Position numbers and translations under genes: made by a program. From assembly GCF_000981385.1 (NCBI RefSeq), contig NZ_LATZ01000002.1:186001-250000 (forward strand): 64,000 bases of DNA, written 5' to 3'. The notes under the pieces are model-generated. The model was not told the DNA's origin. It saw nothing but the letters and a program-made list of their open reading frames with translations, and searched no databases. This stretch comes from Bacillus sp. SA1-12. Lineage in GTDB: Bacteria; Bacillota; Bacilli; Bacillales; Bacillaceae. Shown here one piece after another: positions 8,125 to 16,600 of the stretch. Every line of letters begins with the position of its first letter. The first letter of the stretch is position 1.

Positions 8125-8787
8125 TTATTTATTCATTAAAGATAAGAATAATACTTTACTTTGATTAATAAAAGACTGATTTAAAATTGAATAGTCATTT
8201 TGTAAAGCCTGTGTCATTGATTGAAAAGAAGTGTTTTTGCTAATGTTTAATGATGTATATTCTTCACTCTTTATCGTATCTTTCATTATTTCTGGCTTCT
8301 GGGTTTGACTATCAATTGAATAGATCTTCCAGCCTTTATTGGTTTTATGCATTTTTACAAACTCGTAATGGTCTTCATATTCAACCGGCCCATCAGAAGC
8401 AGCTTGGAAAAATTCAAAAATTATCCGTTGATTCCCTTCTTCGATTACTTTTGTGTTTTCATCATAACTAAAGAAAGGAATCGTATAAACCGGAAAATCT
8501 GTTCCATATACAATAAATTGATCTTTAATCGGATGAACATTTTCATCCATATACTTTTTAATTAATTTATGCTCGAAATGGGTTGATAAAATCTGTTTTA
8601 TTTCATGAAGTGATCTTGGTTTCTCCGTTAAAGAAGTTTGTGCTTGAAAAGCATCTTGTATGTGATTCAGAATTTCTGCTTTTGAGTTACTCTTAAGTTC
8701 TTTAGCAGCTGCTTCATGTGAAAAGGAAAAAATAGTAATCAATAGGAGTAGACTAAAGCCTAAGAAATTATGTTTCAACGTACTCAT
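8125..8787 (-). CDS. Secreted protein of unknown function
   Basis: The 220-residue product opens with a signal peptide: basic start MSTLKHN, hydrophobic core FSLLLLITIFSFS and a likely cleavage near AAAKEL. The mature part is hydrophilic, mixed alpha/beta by eye, with no enzyme motif I can name; the pattern DQFIVYGTDFPVYTIPFF suggests a conserved Bacillus secreted family (possibly DUF3993, low certainty). Start at 8787 is chosen because the signal peptide begins there; longer in-frame starts at 8829 and 8808 only add charged residues. Orientation matches ykuI and ykuJ. The hairpin at 8083-8101 could be its terminator. Confidence 0.65.
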   Translation of the reverse strand: MSTLKHNFLGFSLLLLITIFSFSHEAAAKELKSNSKAEILNHIQDAFQAQTSLTEKPRSLHEIKQILSTHFEHKLIKKYMDENVHPIKDQFIVYGTDFPVYTIPFFSYDENTKVIEEGNQRIIFEFFQAASDGPVEYEDHYEFVKMHKTNKGWKIYSIDSQTQKPEIMKDTIKSEEYTSLNISKNTSFQSMTQALQNDYSILNQSFINQSKVLFLSLMNK

Positions 8788-8951
8788 CCTTTCTTCTTTT
8801 TCTACCATCTGGACAACCATTATCTTCATCTAATTTTCATTTTAACAACTATCTTGTCGAGATAGCCTAATAACCGTTCGTAAAATACCCTTAAAAAGCG
8901 ACACAATTTTTAGATTTAATATGTATCTACCCCGAAACATGATTTTCTAAT

Positions 8952-8977
8952 CAAAAAAACAGCGGAAAATTCCGCTG
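8952..8977 (-). terminator. Rho-independent terminator
   Basis: On the minus strand AGCGGAA and TTCCGCT form a stem followed by seven T residues, immediately after the stop of the small membrane protein at 8978. Confidence 0.85.
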
Positions 8978-9217
8978 CTACCAAGCTATCGTATAGGCCA
9001 AATATAATATAAAGGCTAATGCAAGTATGCCGAAGACTACATATGCCAAAAATATTGGGTTCCGCAAATATGGATGCTCTTGAACTTTTTCATTTATCTG
9101 CGTATCCATATTTGATTTTCTTGCTCCAACAAGTCTCCCTACTTTAATTGTATAAATTAAACTTGATGCTAAAATGAGTAATGCAATTATACCGAGTATC
9201 ATTGTTAAATTGCCCAC
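8978..9217 (-). CDS. Small two-helix membrane protein
   Basis: A 79-residue protein with a hydrophobic helix at about residues 4-25 (GIIALLILASSLIYTI), a polar loop with basic and acidic residues, and a second helix at about 55-77 (FLAYVVFGILALAFILYL). No known motif. Start is a GTG at 9217 with GGGGTG eight bases upstream. It has its own terminator and lies 213 bases downstream of ykuI, separated from it by a repeat element. Function unknown. Confidence 0.65.
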   Translation of the reverse strand: MGNLTMILGIIALLILASSLIYTIKVGRLVGARKSNMDTQINEKVQEHPYLRNPIFLAYVVFGILALAFILYLAYTIAW

Positions 9218-9251
9218 TTATTTGTCACCCCTTCTATGTATAGGATGACTA

Positions 9252-9434
9252 AAATAGCAGGGTCTATGCCATGGTTTTCTTTACCATTTTAATTGGGGCA
9301 TTACCCCATCTTAACGCAGTATTGTATGCTGGTAGGATGGTTACTGGCGAGTCTAACTGACCGTAAAGATACGATAAGTCTCACTTATTATAGCAGGGTT
9401 GTAAAAAACCCTGCTGATGGAAGTCTCGCTTTAT
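9252..9434 (-). repeat. Structured intergenic repeat, copy C, abutting ykuI
   Basis: On the minus strand it opens GCGAGACTTCCATCAGCAGG, matching the head of copies A and B, followed by a CAGGGTT...AACCCTG hairpin. The element begins exactly at the ykuI stop codon (9431-9433), so repeat sequence supplies the end of that gene. Confidence 0.65.
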
Positions 9435-10648
9435 AATAAACCTTCTTGTTCATATAAAAATTCATATGATAAATCAATAAATAGATAATGATTTTGTTGT
9501 AAAGGATATGAAAAAGTCCGGATTAAATCTCCTTTTTCAATATCACTATATACATCACTGAGAAATCCCTTTTTATCAAAGCGCATTTTCATAATATTAG
9601 CTAAAAAGTAAGGGCGCCAGCTCCAATTTTTCATAAAGTAATTGGGCTGAATTTCCCAGCCATTATTTTTATAGATATTCACCGATTGCTGAAAACCATC
9701 TTCGTCGCAAATATATATCCGAAAACTGCAATCATTCAGATGAACGGAAAGCTCCTTTAAAAGCTGATTATAATCACTATATTGCTTACCTATTTTGGAA
9801 ATAAGTTGATCAATTCTGTAATGGAAATCTTCCGTAAAATGATAAAGTCTTTCCAGCTTTTTTTTCTCTGCAGAAATATAATGTTGGAATTCCTGTTTCA
9901 ATCTTTCCTTACAATGGTCTTGACGAATAAATTGTCTCTTTGGTCTATCTAAGAAAAATCCTTGATAATATCTGCCGCCGTTTTTCCAAGCATATTGTAG
10001 TTGATAATTAACTTCTACATCCTCATATAAAAGAGTGGCACCGATCTTTCTTGCTAAAAGAGAAATCGAATAAAGAACATCATAATATGATTGAGATGGT
10101 GATGTTAATCGTAATGGCTGTAAATCAATTTTTAATATATCTGGAGAAAGCATGCCGATACGGTCCAAGTTGCTGCTTGCCTTTCCAATATTATCTATTG
10201 CTATTTTAATGCCATATGTCCTGTAATAAGTTAATAAATGATACAGTTGCTCAATATCGCCTTTAAAATTATGCTCAGTTATTTCAAGAACAATTTGATT
10301 AAGCTTCAATCCTAATTCTTGTTTTTCTAATAATATTTGCAAAAAACTCTCCCCATGATCAAGCATGAGTATATTTGCATCACGATTAATAAAAAGCAGG
10401 AGTTCTTGATCATACAATTGTAAAAATTCTTCAATTGACATATGTAAAATATAGTCGTCAACCTCAATTCGATATTCATCAGGTACATTCTCATCTTGGA
10501 AAAAAGGGCCTAGACTTTTAATTTCATCATTATGTTGAATTCTGCCGAATACTTCATAACCAATTACTCTTTGTTCATCCGCACTGAATATCGCTTGGTA
10601 ATAAGGAATGACCTTCTCAACATTTGTCAGTACATCCAATGGATCCAT
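9431..10648 (-). CDS. ykuI: EAL-domain protein YkuI, degenerate c-di-GMP phosphodiesterase
   Basis: The 405-residue protein has an EAL domain (about residues 15-250) and a C-terminal PAS-like YkuI_C sensor domain, the architecture and length of B. subtilis YkuI. Several catalytic signatures are altered: EAL appears as EVF in GYEVFGR, and the DDFG block reads DNIGKASSNLDRIG, so one of the paired aspartates is Asn. Other features remain, such as ITEHN, ILKIDLQ and LYEDVE. In B. subtilis the protein binds c-di-GMP without measurable hydrolysis, so a receptor role is more likely than an enzyme role here. The ATG at 10648 opens MDPLDVLTNVEKVIPYYQAI. Confidence 0.9.
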   Translation of the reverse strand: MDPLDVLTNVEKVIPYYQAIFSADEQRVIGYEVFGRIQHNDEIKSLGPFFQDENVPDEYRIEVDDYILHMSIEEFLQLYDQELLLFINRDANILMLDHGESFLQILLEKQELGLKLNQIVLEITEHNFKGDIEQLYHLLTYYRTYGIKIAIDNIGKASSNLDRIGMLSPDILKIDLQPLRLTSPSQSYYDVLYSISLLARKIGATLLYEDVEVNYQLQYAWKNGGRYYQGFFLDRPKRQFIRQDHCKERLKQEFQHYISAEKKKLERLYHFTEDFHYRIDQLISKIGKQYSDYNQLLKELSVHLNDCSFRIYICDEDGFQQSVNIYKNNGWEIQPNYFMKNWSWRPYFLANIMKMRFDKKGFLSDVYSDIEKGDLIRTFSYPLQQNHYLFIDLSYEFLYEQEGLL

Positions 10649-10766
10649 TGCAATCCCCTCACCTATATCTATATAGATTACGTATGGATTATACCATATT
10701 ACTTTTTATAAGAGGGGGAATCCCTTACAAGATATTTAACAGAGGTATATAATTGAACAATCCATT

Positions 10767-11531
10767 TTAAAATGGGAACTGATTTAACCATTGCCCGCCA
10801 TCCATCGTAATACACTCACCGTTTATATAGGCAGCATCGTTAGATAGTAAAAATGCAGCAAGTGCGGCAATTTCTTCAGGGGTTCCAAGTCGGCCAAGCG
10901 GCACACTTTTTAATGTTCGTTTTGCAGCTTCCTCAGACTCCCATAATTTATCGGCTCCTCCTGTTCTTTCAATTGGTCCTGGAGCAATGGCATTAACCCT
11001 TATCCCGTATTTCCGCCCCCATTCAACAGCCAATGTTCTAGTCATGGATAATACACCAGCTTTTGCTGCTGCTGAGTGAATGACTCCAGCCCCTGCATTC
11101 CAGGCATAAGTAGCAACCATATTTATAATTGTACCTTTAGTCTGACGATCAATCCAATATTTTCCAACAGCTGAACTGCAATAAAATGTCCCATTTAACA
11201 CAATATCAATGACAGATTTCCAGCCATTGATCGATAAGTTCTCAGCAGGACAGATAAAGTTCCCGGCAGCATTATTAACAAGAGCATCGATTCTCCCATA
11301 CAGCTGATCAACTTCCTTTATCATCTGAGAAACCTTTTCCGGATCTCGAACATCCAGTTGAATTGTGTGTATTTTTCCTTTGTCGGATTCAATCTCCCTT
11401 TTGGCAGCTTCTAATTTATCAAGCGATCTTCCAATTATAACCACACTTGCTCCATCTTCTGTAAATTTCTTTGCCATCACTTTTCCCATCCCGCTTGAAC
11501 CGCCTGTCACAATAATGACTTTTTCTCTCAT
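10767..11531 (-). CDS. fadH: 2,4-dienoyl-CoA reductase, SDR family
   Basis: A 254-residue short-chain dehydrogenase with the NADP-binding motif TGGSSGMGK (about residues 8-16), NNAAGNF at the NAG position, and MDGGQW near the end. Length and synteny match B. subtilis FadH (YkuF), which reduces 2,4-dienoyl-CoA during unsaturated fatty-acid oxidation. The SDR active-site Tyr is not in the classic YxxxK context; the segment reads HSAAAKAG, as in the dienoyl-CoA reductase subfamily. The ATG at 11531 has AGGGGG eight bases upstream. A FadR-like palindrome lies just before it. The B. subtilis partner fadG is not present downstream; ykuI follows. Confidence 0.9.
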   Translation of the reverse strand: MREKVIIVTGGSSGMGKVMAKKFTEDGASVVIIGRSLDKLEAAKREIESDKGKIHTIQLDVRDPEKVSQMIKEVDQLYGRIDALVNNAAGNFICPAENLSINGWKSVIDIVLNGTFYCSSAVGKYWIDRQTKGTIINMVATYAWNAGAGVIHSAAAKAGVLSMTRTLAVEWGRKYGIRVNAIAPGPIERTGGADKLWESEEAAKRTLKSVPLGRLGTPEEIAALAAFLLSNDAAYINGECITMDGGQWLNQFPF

Positions 11532-11555
11532 CCTAATTCCCCCTAACAAAATGAA

Positions 11556-11573
11556 TGAATGACCATTCATTTT
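11556..11573 (-). promoter_or_regulatory. FadR-like operator upstream of fadH
   Basis: TGAATGACCATTCATTTT matches about 14 of 17 informative positions of the Bacillus FadR consensus TGAATGAMTANTCATTCA. It lies 25 bases upstream of the fadH start, and fadH belongs to the FadR regulon in B. subtilis. Long-chain acyl-CoA would relieve repression. Confidence 0.7.
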
Positions 11574-11585
11574 ATATTTTACCAT

Positions 11586-11906
11586 ATCTTTTCAATCCTT
11601 CCTATTAAAAAGTCAATTAGATGACAATTCAGTTTTTAAATAGAGTCCTTATTGAAACCATGCTATACTTAAAAGTAAAGCGCACGGCAATAAGCATTCG
11701 ACGAATAGCATATGGTTAATGGTGTTTTTACCTTCTATTCCTATTTACCCAAACCCTTGGGCTGACGGCGCGTAGAGTTAGACATTTGATATAAAAACTA
11801 AGTAAAAATTTTATACCTTTTTTAAAAAGAAAAGAGCGAACAGATTTGCTCCATATTTTTTTAAAACTTTAAATGAGGATAAAACAATGAAGAATGGTTG
11901 ATAAAG
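11586..11906. other. Gap between fadH and ykuE
   Basis: About 320 bases separate the two divergent genes. There is no ORF of substance. Around 11684-11793 the phrases GCGCACGG and CTTGGGCTGACGGCGCG look like a decayed copy of the CAGCCTCGGGCAA repeat family, but the match is weak. Promoters for ykuE were not resolved. Confidence 0.4.
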
Positions 11907-12770
11907 ATGACAAAACAATATTCAAGGAGATCGTTTTTAAAAGGTCTTCTTTCTTTTTCTTTAGGAAGCATCATTACGGCTACAGGGGGATATTCATATT
12001 CGCGGTTTATTGAACCCGCATTATTGGATATAACGAAACACTCAATCTTACATGAAAAGATTCCAAAGGCCTTTGATGGCTTTAAAATTGTTCAATTCAG
12101 TGATACTCATTTAAGTGACTTCTTTACACTGAACAGATTGGAGACAGTAGTCAATAAGATAAATGAATTGTCACCAGATCTCTTATTATTTACTGGTGAT
12201 TTAATGGATGAGCCAAATCAGTATACTGAAATTAATAAAATTGTTCCTGTTTTAGAAAGATTACATGCCCCGTTTGGAAAATACGCCGTATACGGTAATC
12301 ATGATCATGGCGGTTATGGAACAGATATCTATAAAAATGTTATTACGATGGCCGGTTTTACACTTTTGCAAAACGAAGTAACAAATATTTCGATGTTAGA
12401 CGGCAGTAAAATAAGTGTAGCTGGTATTGATGATTTAATGCTTGGTAAACCAAGCTATGAAGGAACTTTAGGAAATTTAAATAAAGATATTTTTAATATC
12501 TTGTTAGCCCATGAACCTGATGCAGCACTAAATGCGAAGAAATTTCATGTTGATTTGCAATTATCAGGACATAGTCACGGAGGGCAAATTCAGCTCCCAT
12601 TTTACGGACCGCTGATTACTCCGCCATTTGCTACTGTTTATTCGGAAGGTATGTATGAGGTCGATCAGATGAAGCTATATGTAAATCGTGGATTAGGAAC
12701 GACAAGACTTCCTTTCCGTTTTTTATCTGTACCTGAAATCACACAATTTACACTTAATACAACATCATAA
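11907..12770 (+). CDS. ykuE: Tat-exported metallophosphoesterase YkuE
   Basis: This 287-residue protein starts with a twin-arginine signal (YSRRSFLKG, then a hydrophobic stretch LLSFSLGSIITATGG) and carries all calcineurin-type blocks: FSDTHLSD, FTGDLMDE, YGNHDHGG and SGHSHGGQ. In B. subtilis YkuE is exported by TatAyCy and stays at the cell wall; its substrate is not firmly known. The ATG at 11907 gives the family length; an in-frame TTG nine bases upstream is also possible, and the ribosome site is weak for both. It is transcribed away from fadH, and in this genome is separated from ykuD by the EAL remnant, the fluC pair and ppk-ppx. Confidence 0.92.
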   Translation: MTKQYSRRSFLKGLLSFSLGSIITATGGYSYSRFIEPALLDITKHSILHEKIPKAFDGFKIVQFSDTHLSDFFTLNRLETVVNKINELSPDLLLFTGDLMDEPNQYTEINKIVPVLERLHAPFGKYAVYGNHDHGGYGTDIYKNVITMAGFTLLQNEVTNISMLDGSKISVAGIDDLMLGKPSYEGTLGNLNKDIFNILLAHEPDAALNAKKFHVDLQLSGHSHGGQIQLPFYGPLITPPFATVYSEGMYEVDQMKLYVNRGLGTTRLPFRFLSVPEITQFTLNTTS

Positions 12771-12894
12771 TTTAAAACTTGTTAAGGGTTGTCTTTATTT
12801 GGTACTGTTCTTCCTGACAAACACTAAAATATGAGTCTTTTCGTTTAGATAGTTTGTTCGGAGCAGTAACCATTTATATTAGACAGCCCCTGCT

Positions 12895-13240
12895 TTTTCT
12901 ATTTTATCAGAATGAACAGGCTTACTAATTAAATAGCCTTGTTCCTTTTGACAGTTCATGCTTTAAGAAAATCAAGCTGTTTCCTCTGCTTCAATATCTT
13001 CAGCAACAACGAATAATCCCTATTTATTGTCAAAATGGTAAAATCGCAGTGACAATAGCTTGATTTTTTGTCATGTATTTCTTTTTTATAAATTGATCGG
13101 GACAAGTATTTTAGTAATAAAAACCCCGTTTCACAGAAATAAGGATTCTATCTCTTTTAACTTGTGAACCATTATGAAAGCTTCTTTTGGATTTGCAGAG
13201 ACCCTTCTGTAATTTTTAAAAATCGATTCGGTTATGGATT
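12895..13240 (-). pseudogene. Decayed EAL-domain (c-di-GMP phosphodiesterase) gene fragment
   Basis: Translated in shifting frames, the minus strand gives pieces that follow the EAL domain in order: FLKITEGSLQI and NPKEAFIMVHKLKEI (near 13160-13230), GFLLLKYLSR (near 13110-13130), DQFIKKKYMTKNQAIVTAIL (near 13050-13105), GLFVVAEDIEAEE (near 12980-13015), QLDFLK, and NCQKEQGYLISKPVHSDKIE (near 12895-12955). These correspond to the ITE block, the KLKEIG helix, the SSLxYLxR helix, DxSFI...NQAIVTAII, VVAEGVE and QGYLFSKP. Stops and at least three frameshifts interrupt them and the catalytic N-terminal part is gone. It fills most of the 590-base gap between ykuE and the fluC genes. Confidence 0.78.
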
Positions 13241-13360
13241 AATCGTATAGGTGTAAAAAAGAGCGCCAATTAAACAACGAACTTTAACATAGCTTTTAAA
13301 AATTGAATAATTTAAATAATCAGGACTATTATCTTTCATACCATTATAATGGGTCACCTT

Positions 13361-13705
13361 TTATAAAGTGAATGATTTCCCTATCAGAATACCTGAAATA
13401 CTTCCAATTATTGATAACATAACATATAATGTGAATTTCACATATTGCTTATTTTGGATTAGCTGCACTGCTTCTATACTAAAGGTTGAAAACGTCGTAA
13501 ACCCTCCACAAAAGCCTGTTATAAAAAACAATTCACTTCCGTGCTTAGCTGTTCCTAGAAACAGCCCAAGCATTAAAGCACCGACACTATTAATAATTAT
13601 GATTGTTAGTGGCAAAGCTATTTTCTTTGTAACCTTTTGCAGCAGTTCACCTAACAGATATCTAGCAGCAGCTCCTAATGCACCGCCTAGCATAACACTT
13701 ACCAT
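13361..13705 (-). CDS. fluC: Fluoride channel subunit FluC/CrcB
   Basis: A 114-residue protein with four hydrophobic segments and the family signature GFCGGFTTFSTFSIEA (about residues 70-85). FluC proteins form dual-topology dimers that let fluoride out of the cell. Here two dissimilar copies lie in tandem, overlapping by seven bases, which in other Bacillaceae implies a heterodimer with opposite subunit topologies. The ATG at 13705 lies within the end of the upstream copy, consistent with translational coupling. No fluoride riboswitch was recognised upstream of the pair. Confidence 0.92.
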   Translation of the reverse strand: MVSVMLGGALGAAARYLLGELLQKVTKKIALPLTIIIINSVGALMLGLFLGTAKHGSELFFITGFCGGFTTFSTFSIEAVQLIQNKQYVKFTLYVMLSIIGSISGILIGKSFTL

Positions 13706-14070
13706 GATTTAGTCTCCAGTCCTTTTCCAGCTTTCAAACCTAATAAGGCAGCGAACAACCCCATGATAATGGAGCAACTTCCATAAAAGATCGCTTGTAA
13801 GAATCCTAAACGTGTCAATTCAAAACTAAAGGTTGACATCGTGGTGAAACCGCCGCAAAAACCAGTTCCTAGCAGGCATCTTAACCATTCTTTTTTAAAT
13901 CGCTTAAATAAAAGAGAGGTCAGCCAACCAAGCAAAAAACTCCCAGTTATATTCACCAGCAAGGTTGGAAGAGGTCCATAAGGAACAATAATCAAAACAA
14001 TGTACCGCAATAATGACCCAATGGCACCGCCAGCAGCAACATAACCGCTGTTAAGGAGCTTTCTTTTCAT
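13699..14070 (-). CDS. fluC: Fluoride channel subunit FluC/CrcB, second copy
   Basis: The 123-residue first gene of the pair has four membrane segments and GFCGGFTTMSTFSFEL in place of the partner's signature. An early GGAIGSLLRYIV segment matches the GGxxGxxxRY block of the family. It probably forms the channel with the downstream copy. The start at 14070 opens MKRKLLNSGYVAAGGAIG behind an AAGGGGT site. It faces the ppk terminator upstream; the two fluC genes form their own unit. Confidence 0.92.
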   Translation of the reverse strand: MKRKLLNSGYVAAGGAIGSLLRYIVLIIVPYGPLPTLLVNITGSFLLGWLTSLLFKRFKKEWLRCLLGTGFCGGFTTMSTFSFELTRLGFLQAIFYGSCSIIMGLFAALLGLKAGKGLETKSW

Positions 14071-14279
14071 TTCTGACCCCTTTCTACCAATTAAAAATCC
14101 GTTAAATTCCTTTTTCGATTATCTCAAAAAAACCAAAAATATACTATAGAAAATGAAAAGCAAAATTCCCTTAGTCTGCTCCGAAATACATTTAACGTTG
14201 AAAATATAATTGGTATTTATCTCTATGTTGATTAAAAGATAAGAAATGCTTCGCGAAATCAGCTAAAATAAAAAAACAA

Positions 14280-14299
14280 ACCCCTTTATTCAAAGGAGT
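14280..14299 (-). terminator. Terminator after ppk
   Basis: On the minus strand ACTCCTTT and AAAGGGGT pair (with G-U) and are followed by a T-rich run, about 20 bases after the ppk stop. Confidence 0.7.
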
Positions 14300-14316
14300 C
14301 TGCCTTCTAATTTAAA

Positions 14317-16428
14317 TTACTCTTCGTCATCCATTACTTGGTAAGCCTTACTGAACAATAGTAATTGACTATCAATTACAGGTTCATCTAAATCCCTTGA
14401 TACATAATGATACTCGCCATGTTCATCTTGTTCCCTTGCTTTTACATTATCAGCCAATTCACTTGCGAGAATATATTTTACCCGTTTTTTAATCTCGCCT
14501 TCAAAAACGGGAAATAAAATCTCTACTCGTTTTTCCATATTTCGTGTCATCATATCAGCTGATGAAAGGAAGGTTTTTTCCTCTCCATTATGATGGAAAT
14601 AATAAATACGGCTATGCTCTAAAAATCTACCAACAATGCTTCGAACTTTTATATTTTCACTTACTCCATTAATACCCGGGCGTAAACAGCATGTACCGCG
14701 GATGATCAAATCAATTTTCACTCCAGCATTTGATGCCTCATAAAGTTTCATGATAATAACTTTATCAGTTAAAGAATTCATTTTTGCAATAATCCTGCCG
14801 TTTGCAAATCTTTTGTGAAATTCTATTTCCTCATCAATTAATCTTATAAAATCTTTACGAATGTCAAATGGTGCAACAGATAAATGGTGAAATTCAGGTT
14901 TTTCCGTAAAACCGCTAAGATAATTAAAGAAATTCGTAGCATCTATACCAATTTTTCTTTTTGATGTAAGTAAGCCCATATCTGTATAAATCTTTGCTGT
15001 TTGATCATTATAGTTTCCAGTACCGAGATGAACGAAGCGTTCTATTCGGTTATTCTTTCTTCTTACAACCAGTGTAATCTTGCTATGTGTTTTTAAATAA
15101 GTCATACCATAAATAACATGACAACCAGCCTTTTCTAGCTCTTTAGCCCATTGAACATTATTTTCTTCATCAAAGCGTGCTTTAAGTTCAACCAATACGG
15201 TTACTTGCTTCCCATTTTCAGCTGCTCGTTTTAACGCTTCAATAACTGGTGAATCACCGCTTACGCGATAAAGGGTTTGTTTAATTGCTAAAACATCCGG
15301 GTCCTCTGCAGCCTCAGCAACAAATTCAACAACAGGTTCAAACGATTCGTATGGATGATGCAAAAAAACATCTTGCTCTGAAACCTTTTCAAAAATATCT
15401 TCATCTGAAGCAAGGTCTCGTGGCGGCTGAGGAATTAGTGCTTCATATAGTAAATGCTCTCTCAGTGTAGCCATCTCTTTATAGAATCCAAATAACAATG
15501 TTAAATCTAAGGGGCCATCAATCTCGTAAACATCTTTTTGGTGTATTTCAAGCTCTTCAGTTAAATAACGTAAAATATTTCGGTCAAATCCGTCTTGCTG
15601 GATTTCAAGCCGGACTGCTGCTCCCCATTTTCTTTTTTTCAATTCTTTTTCTATCTCTTTTAAGAGATCACGTGCCCCTTCCTCATGGATCGTCATATCG
15701 GCATTTCTCGTAATCCGAAAAACTGAGACAGATCGAACATGATATCCCTTGAATAGTTTCTGAATAAAATAACTAATGACATCCTCCAATAGGATCAACT
15801 GCACTTTTTCGGCTGATGTATTAAGTCTGACAAACCTATGTAATACTGCAGGTACTTGTACAATAGCCGTTTTGTAACGATTATCCACATATTCATCATG
15901 ATCCTCAATAACAATGGCTAAATTTAAGCTTTTATTTAACAGCATAGGAAAAGGACGATAGGCATCAATAGCCATTGGAGTTAAAACAGGGAAAATATGT
16001 TCATCGAAATAACCTTCCATCGCTTCCAACTGTTCCGTTGTTAATTGATTCATCTTTAAGAATTCAATATCTTCCTGGTTAAGCAAAGGCAGAAGTATGT
16101 TATTAAATGCTTCATATTGCAACTCAACCAGATGATGTGTTGTATCAGCTATTTCAGCTAATTGCTGTTTAGGTGTCATTCCTGCTTTATTTTCGGGCTT
16201 ATTAAAGCCTGCTTTCACCTGATCCTTTAGTCCAGCAACACGAACCATAAAAAACTCATCGAGATTTGAGCTGAATATCGCCAAAAATTTCAATCTTTCC
16301 AATAGTGGGTTGCGTTCATCAAGTGCTTCCTCTAGTACACGTTTATTAAATGCAAGCCAGCTAAGTTCTCTGTTGTTGTAATATATTGGACTATTTAGTT
16401 CAACTGCATTTTTATTTATTGTATTCAT
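14317..16428 (-). CDS. ppk: Polyphosphate kinase
   Basis: PPK1 reversibly polymerises the gamma-phosphate of ATP into long-chain polyphosphate. The 703-residue product shows the family order: N-terminal YYNNRELSWLAFNKRVLEEA, a middle HPYESFEPV block, ELKARFDEENN, the autophosphorylated-His segment TYLKTHSKITLV, LGTGNYND, and IIRGTCCLRPG with IYYFHHNGEE near the end. The ATG at 16428 is preferred over 16479 because a GGGTGG site precedes it and conservation begins there. It lies downstream of ppx on the same strand but behind ppx's own terminator and a Pho box, so it should be controlled separately by phosphate starvation. B. subtilis lacks this gene at this position. Confidence 0.96.
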   Translation of the reverse strand: MNTINKNAVELNSPIYYNNRELSWLAFNKRVLEEALDERNPLLERLKFLAIFSSNLDEFFMVRVAGLKDQVKAGFNKPENKAGMTPKQQLAEIADTTHHLVELQYEAFNNILLPLLNQEDIEFLKMNQLTTEQLEAMEGYFDEHIFPVLTPMAIDAYRPFPMLLNKSLNLAIVIEDHDEYVDNRYKTAIVQVPAVLHRFVRLNTSAEKVQLILLEDVISYFIQKLFKGYHVRSVSVFRITRNADMTIHEEGARDLLKEIEKELKKRKWGAAVRLEIQQDGFDRNILRYLTEELEIHQKDVYEIDGPLDLTLLFGFYKEMATLREHLLYEALIPQPPRDLASDEDIFEKVSEQDVFLHHPYESFEPVVEFVAEAAEDPDVLAIKQTLYRVSGDSPVIEALKRAAENGKQVTVLVELKARFDEENNVQWAKELEKAGCHVIYGMTYLKTHSKITLVVRRKNNRIERFVHLGTGNYNDQTAKIYTDMGLLTSKRKIGIDATNFFNYLSGFTEKPEFHHLSVAPFDIRKDFIRLIDEEIEFHKRFANGRIIAKMNSLTDKVIIMKLYEASNAGVKIDLIIRGTCCLRPGINGVSENIKVRSIVGRFLEHSRIYYFHHNGEEKTFLSSADMMTRNMEKRVEILFPVFEGEIKKRVKYILASELADNVKAREQDEHGEYHYVSRDLDEPVIDSQLLLFSKAYQVMDDEE

Positions 16429-16495
16429 TTGTACTTCCACCCTTTTATTCGACAATTTCTTACAATTCCATCTTAGCACTTCCTTTTATTACTAA

Positions 16496-16534
16496 TGTAA
16501 ATTATTTGTAAATACTTTGTTAATATTGTGTAAA
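16496..16534 (-). promoter_or_regulatory. Four-repeat Pho box upstream of ppk
   Basis: Read on the minus strand, four hexamers TTTACA, TTAACA, TTTACA, TTTACA begin exactly every 11 bases (16534, 16523, 16512, 16501). This fits the Bacillus PhoP binding site of TT(A/T/C)ACA repeats with about five-base spacers. The box ends 68 bases upstream of the ppk ATG, with TAATAA and TAAGAT as candidate -10 elements in between. Confidence 0.88.
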
Positions 16535-16554
16535 TACAGACAATTTAACAAGAT

Positions 16555-16584
16555 ATCAAAAAAGCGACGAATGATGATCGTCAC
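16555..16584 (-). terminator. Terminator after ppx
   Basis: On the minus strand GTGACGA and TCGTCGC pair (one G-U) around TCATCAT and run into six T residues, 17 bases after the ppx stop. It separates ppx from the ppk promoter. Confidence 0.8.
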
Positions 16585-16600
16585 TTTCAGGTGGGTTGTG

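Noticed and set aside
14071..14316. Possible fluoride riboswitch before the fluC pair
   Set aside because: The conserved GGNGAUGG...GCC fold of the crcB motif was not found on the minus strand.
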